Made by a program: the position numbers and the translations under genes. Shown one piece after another: positions 58,721 to 64,000 of a stretch of DNA of 64,000 bases; position 1 is the stretch's first letter; each line of letters begins with the position of its first letter. This DNA is from Vesta saturnalis (Eukaryota > Arthropoda > Insecta > Coleoptera > Lampyridae), in NCBI GenBank assembly GCA_036346205.1, contig JARFJB010002198.1, forward strand, positions 1,449,001 to 1,513,000, written 5' to 3'. The notes beneath the pieces were generated by a model. The model worked only from the letters and a program-made list of their open reading frames with translations, searched no databases and was not told the DNA's origin.

Positions 58721-61184
58721 ATAGGCGATGTGAGCCAGTAGTGACATAGTATATCTACTGATTACCTTTTTATTTAAGCTGAATTGGTTTGATTTATAGA
58801 GATATCATCTACTACTTTAATTTTAATTCGCTTGCTATTTAATTTCAGCTTGTTTAAATTAACTTTAATATTTACATTTCATCGGAATCCTGCTTTATCA
58901 AAATGCGTCAGCTAGCTCAAGTGTAAAAAGAAATGATTACCTTTATCAATGACCAAAATTATACTCAATTTTGGTTTTCTTATTTATTTGAATTTCTATT
59001 GAGTTTACTTCCTTCCGCATTTATATGTTCAATATTTATATAAGCTTTTAATATTAATAGTCTTTAATAATAAAAATAAATCAAATTTTGTACTTATTTA
59101 ATGACTAAAATTCGAAATGCAGAAATGTTTTGTATACAACAACACAAAAAAGCAATCCCTTAATTATAATTAAAATTCTTAGCACTAACATGCAACAAAA
59201 AACCCTTTATGAAAATTGAATAGAATGTTTCAATTGATTTAATGGTGCTTTGTTATATATTTAACCCTTTCATTGTTTTTTTTTCTGTTATTTGATTTAT
59301 TAATGAACTTGTGCAATTACTTATTTATGAATAAAGTGGGTTTTCTTGATGGTTCTTTCCCACAATAGTACATTAACGAGTTGAACGATCATTGCGCAAA
59401 GCTCGTTAATTTTAATTTGGGGAGTGTCATTGTATACCTGTCCCACATGATGCAACACTACATCATCCAGCCTGTCTAATTCAAATAGCACAACGTACCT
59501 ACCACTAGACGCCCAATTCTTTTTATAGGATTTGAGATTTGCCAGTAATTAAATATCGCACTTGCAAATAAATTCTAGTATTATAATTATTGCCAGGAAA
59601 ATCAATGTAAGGCAAGCAATTATTTTGAGTAATAGTAACGTTATTATCAGTAAGGTCAAGATAAATCACTTGGCGATTGTTTTGTTGTTAAATTTGCATT
59701 ATTGCAAATAAGTTCAAATTACATTTTATAAGATAGGGTACCTGTGGAACGCTACAACCGGCAATCATAAAACACTACTTTAATAAATCCAAGTATCAAA
59801 TTTGGTGAGAAACATTCCAACGAAAACAAAAATGCAGTTTCAACTTGCAATTCTACACTGGATTGAACATAAAAATAAGTATTTACATCAATTGAATTTT
59901 AATGGGCAAATCGATTATCATTTAACATAGTAATCTCTGCAATAACAAAACTTAATAGGAAAAGCTATCATTAAGGTTAAATAACATAAACCGTCTCAAC
60001 ATTAATTTAGATAATGAAAATAAACGCTACTCGACATATAACGGACTTGATTAATTTAACAAAATTTTCTCCGCGACGTCTTAAAAACATCTGCTATCTA
60101 ATTAATCTCCCAAAATGTTATGTGGAAATGAAAATCCTGTATTAATAAAAAAGGAAATCGTTAATAATCAATATTTGAATTCTCTTCAAAATATAGTACA
60201 CCTTTCTCTATAAATATTACACGCAAGTGACAATGTAGAAATTGTTACGTGATGTTTAATCATGCAAACTAAATACAGTTGTAAATTTGTATTGAATTGT
60301 AATTCTTCATTGCTTTATTGCTCGTAATGGTTTACTGGAGTATTTATGTAGGTATGTTAGTCAATGGGCGTAGCTAACAGTTACTGATTAATTGGAATGA
60401 ATAGCAGTTTCCTAAAAACACTAGACTTTTTCTACGAATCGAAATTATTTACTAATTAATATTTAATATGGGTGTATTTATTAAATTAGATTTTTGAGTG
60501 GAGTACCACTTTACTTTTTCAAGTTGGCTGCAGAGTGAAAGTTTCATACTCGCGAGGTCGCAAGGTTGCATTCTATCCTGATGATCATTGTCATTCACTA
60601 TAGTAAAACTGGGTATTTTAAAGCTGATTTGTCATGATTTTTTTAAATAAATTTAAACGTTTCGTAATAAACATTAATTTGGTTTTTAGAAATATTTTAA
60701 AAGTTTTGGATGGTGATTGTAAGAGTAATGTGAAAAATATGAAAGAAGTGTACAATTTCTGGAAAACGGATATATTGTTGTATAGAGATTGTAGTCATAC
60801 CTATTATTAACTGAATATTTCAATAGACCATAAATATCGTTTGAAATGCGGCAATTTAATAATACAAGAGCTGAATGCATCTATACGCGAAGCCTTGTAT
60901 CCGGCCAAACAATGGTTTTTAGGTTTACAGCATTTTGAATTAATACCCTTCAATTGCATTTTCATATTATGTATTAATTGTTATTGTTACGATTAATGAT
61001 TAATTTGTCTTTATACATTTAAATTAATCAACTGGTGTTATTTTCAAATAAATTATGCATGTACTGAATTAATAATATCACTTCCAATGCAGTAAAGCCA
61101 ATTTTATCATTGATCCAAATGACTGGATATTCGTAATATGCATCCATTTAATTAAAAAATCTGGCTTCAACCGACCTATTTAGA
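58721..61184. other. Long AT-rich stretch with no gene recognised
   Basis: No convincing frame longer than about 65 codons, splice-bounded exon or repeat. A weak tRNA-SINE-like string (CGCGAGGTCGCAAGGTTGCA) near 60553 was not strong enough to call. Confidence 0.4.
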
Positions 61185-62018
61185 CATGTACAGGGTGTCC
61201 AACCTGACATCCAAAGTCCAAAGTGCTCTTATTATTAACATTTCAAAAGAAATTTCAAATAATAATAACAAAAATTCGAATATTAAGAAACAGTTATTTG
61301 TATTATAAGTACAGAAAAGTATTGTTTTTCTTTACGAATCGTGATCTTTCTAATTCAGGCGCAACCGGGATTAGAAACGCGATAAGTAAACACGAACTTA
61401 CTTTTCTTAAAAAATAATACATAACATTTTTTCGGACACTAAATAGAAATGGATTACATTTTATAAAATATTATTTAAAAATACATGACAAGCGCGAGAA
61501 TCAAATTGCCGTTTCCATCACTGCAGCAACTAAACAAAAAACCGCTGCCAAATTTTCTGCCATAATGCTTCCTTATATATGTAAATAAATACCTGAATTT
61601 TGAGTCACATCGGTTTTTAAACACGATAATTCTCCAATTTTGATCCGCCATTTTTATTTTTTAATTTTGGCAAATGATTTATTATTAGGGATCTTAAAAA
61701 TCCCCAATGCTCGACTTTCAAAAAAATCGGCTGATAAATTAAGAATTGCACAATTCTGCATCCTTAAAACGGTGCGCCACTGGTTATTATGTATTTTTTT
61801 ATTTTGAAATTATATAAAAAAGGAGTAGTTTGTTATTTTAATTATGTAACTTTTTAAAATTTCAAGCAATTAACTTTTTTAGGCTTCTGATCCCCAAAAA
61901 ATGCGCCCAGCCACTGGTTGGATTTTGCTCATTAACGAACTTGACCTAGATTTTATGGCAAAGAATTTTTGTACCAAATTTCATATCGATAGCTTTAATG
62001 GTTCAAAAGATATTCCGC
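61185..62018. repeat. Decayed dispersed repeats, including a TACAGGGTGTCC start
   Basis: TACAGGGTGTCC at 61190 repeats the string at 26319 and is a common terminus of insect repeats. Near 61920-62010 the block TTTCATATCGATAGCTTTAA is echoed by TTATCGATAACTTTAATGAT near 62225. No protein. Confidence 0.45.
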
Positions 62019-62193
62019 ACACACACGTACGCACGCGCACACCAACACGCACACGCACGCACACACGCACACATACACTTACACGCACACGCACACGTAC
62101 ACGCACACCCACCTGCACACGCACGCCCGCGCTTACGCACACGCCCACGGCCACACCCACACACACATGCACGCACGCACGCACAAACACAGA
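62019..62193. repeat. CA/CGCA-rich simple repeat
   Basis: About 175 bp of ACACGCACGCACAC-type sequence. The Thr/His/Arg-rich frames across it are artefacts. Confidence 0.95.
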
Positions 62194-64000
62194 CTCTAAT
62201 TTTTTTTTTTCAAAAATGGCTTTTTTATCGATAACTTTAATGATTCAAAGATATGGCGCACTCTCACACACACAGAATCAGACACGAAATTGTTTTTTCT
62301 AAAAATATGTTTTTCGTTTTGTTTAGGCCACAAAACCTCGAGATATGTAAAAAGAAGGTGTTTGAAAATTAAAACTGATTTCATAGCTTTCGCTTTCTAC
62401 ATGTGTATATAGTATAGGTAAACAAAAATTTTGTCAAGTGTTATCGCGTGAAAATGGAAATAAAAATGAAAATCATCCTGAAATATCGGCATTAGCGCTT
62501 GAAGCTGTTGGTAGTTTGTTACCCTTGAAAACACAAGATAAATATGAGAAGACCACGAATATTTTCAATTGTTGGAGGACTTCAAAGAATGCAACGGATA
62601 ACGACGAAGAAAATGAAAAGATTAGTTTTCCTGAATACATTTATTTATTTATTTTAAGTTTTATCTTTATGTTTGACTATCCGTACCCGTCGCGCGCTGC
62701 TGCGATCTCAGAATGGGAAGGGGGATATTTAAATTTTGTGATACACGTGTCTCATAATTATTCGAGTCAATCGATGGAATAAAAAAATAAAAAAAAACTC
62801 AACCCGTCATTTTACCCCCTTAGGGGTGGAATTTCAAAAAATTCCTTTCTTAGTGGATACCTACACTTCAAAAAAACACACCCTCTGTCAAGTCTGTAGG
62901 ACCAGCGGTTTAGACTGTGCTTTGATATATCAGTCAGTCACTGAGTCAGTCAGGACTTTGAATTTTAAAATTACTAATCAATAACCTAAAGTTAATAATA
63001 CCTAAAGTTAAAGTTAAATTGCTCTCTAACTTGATTTGAGTCTAGGTTGATTTCTTTGTTTTGGTACTTCACACAAATACTGCTGCATTAACTGAACATT
63101 TAACCAATTTGGTGCATTCACAGTTCATTAGACATTACAACTTCCGTTGTAGTACACGGTTACTGAAACTGGATACACCATTACGTCACTTTTGTTTCAT
63201 GTAGACAGAACGAACTGAAATAGTTGGTTATTCTCTTATTCTGCTTAAAGCTAAAACAGTCATATAAGCGATATTAGCGAATGGAAGAATAAAAATTAAT
63301 TATTCCAACACCATGCACAGATACCAGTGGCTTAATAATACCAAATAAATGCACTCTGGCATTCGCGGTGAGATAAATGGTCGGTGTGTGAGAGAGAAAG
63401 TATGAGGGCTTGGGCGCGCACCGTGTTACAATGGTTATCACGTTTTTCCGGGAGATTTTACCAATTTTTCTCTTCATAAAAACCTTCCTCAGACTTCAAC
63501 CATTACTCGAAAAAAAAATTGGCAGAATTGGTCCAGCCGTTCTCGAGTTTTGCGCTTAGCAACACATTTGGCGATTCATTTTTATATAGAAGATTACATG
63601 CTGAAAGACTGAAATCTTTCACGCTGTGCTCCACATATTCCATATTGAAAAGTACGTGGAGAGTGAAAGAAAACGTTGATATATCGAATTATGGGAAGTT
63701 ACAGTTATATTTAAAGCGCCAAAGTAAGGTATATGAAGCAAAAAAAATTGAAAATTCTATCACAGGATGATGTGTCAAAATTTTTGACAGAAGCGCCTGA
63801 CAATACTTTTCTTATAATTAAAGTGGCGTTAATGTTCAGTCTATATGGGGATGTCGTAGTGAGGAGCTAAGCTACCGGCTCTATTTTGGTTGTCACCCCC
63901 CATGACACAAGACAAGAAAGTATCATATATTCACCGTTATGACGGAAGTGAGAGGAATTATTGAGATTGAGTTGTTCAGGAGATATGTAAGCTTGCGTCC
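62194..64000. repeat. AT-rich tail with two decayed dispersed-repeat tails
   Basis: 62790-62960 contains CCCCCTTAGGGGTGGAATTT, CTTAGTGGATACCTAC and a CAGTCAGTCACTGAGTCAGT run. 63510-63600 contains TTGGTCCAGCCGTTCTCGAG and TTTATATAGAAGATTA. Both layouts recur in many arthropod genomes as 3' ends of transposable elements. The frame at 62438-62782 has no known domain. No host exon was recognised. Confidence 0.45.

Noticed and set aside
60530..60585. Second tRNA-SINE-like string
   Set aside because: Only a weak B-box resemblance, with no stems and no tail.
61901..62302. Thr/His/Arg-rich open frames on both strands
   Set aside because: Products of the CA/CGCA simple repeat.
1..64000. CRISPR arrays, bacterial operons or prophage
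   Set aside because: The window is eukaryotic: spliced genes, LINEs and microsatellites. No spaced direct repeats of CRISPR type were seen.

Overview
The window looks like repeat-dense, AT-rich DNA from an arthropod nuclear genome, most likely an insect. The grounds are genes with introns, CR1/Jockey-type LINEs, Penelope-like elements, mariner/Tc1 transposons, a DPR-type immunoglobulin exon and several sequences that recur in insect genomes. The order cannot be fixed from sequence alone. No bacterial-style operons, CRISPR arrays or rRNA genes are visible. Most long reading frames are repeat artefacts or broken transposon proteins.

Layout: 1-3135 is a satellite built on a 9-bp unit. At 4380-5322 (minus) and 21136-22075 (plus) lie two intact paralogous serine-hydrolase-like genes. 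Both carry a tiny phase-1 intron at exactly the same codon, which exposes a first exon that simple reading-frame calls miss. The 16 kb between them holds LINE remnants, a 1.18-kb terminal-inverted-repeat (TIR) element nested in a LINE, two transposase relics joined end to end, and a 513-bp MITE. From 22 to 32 kb there are two more copies of the 1.18-kb element, a 1.16-kb foldback element sitting in a LINE ORF1, and two more LINE copies. From 32 to 39 kb there are a mariner relic, a fragment resembling a Maverick/Polinton-type protein, a Jockey endonuclease relic and a Tc1/IS630-like relic.

The best candidate for a poorly described system is 42703-45954. It is a complete DNA transposon with a spliced, now frameshifted, DUF7869-like gene, near-identical TIRs, and a 4-bp target duplication (ATTT). 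It lies inside the reverse transcriptase of a Penelope-like element. Removing the element and one ATTT rejoins the Penelope reading frame exactly, so the boundaries are independently confirmed.

Right of this are an RTE-like LINE (47.2-49.8 kb), another Penelope fragment, and one clean 141-bp exon of a DPR-family immunoglobulin gene (51666-51806) between consensus splice sites. A second mariner relic follows. A 4.4-kb inverted, internally repetitive block (54331-58720) is packed with TCAAGGTCA motifs, the monomer site of FTZ-F1/ERR-type nuclear receptors. The last 5 kb is AT-rich with microsatellites and decayed repeat tails.

Host genes supported: two serine hydrolases and one DPR exon. Everything else recognised is mobile or satellite DNA. 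All matches were made by eye, so coordinates of degenerate elements are approximate.
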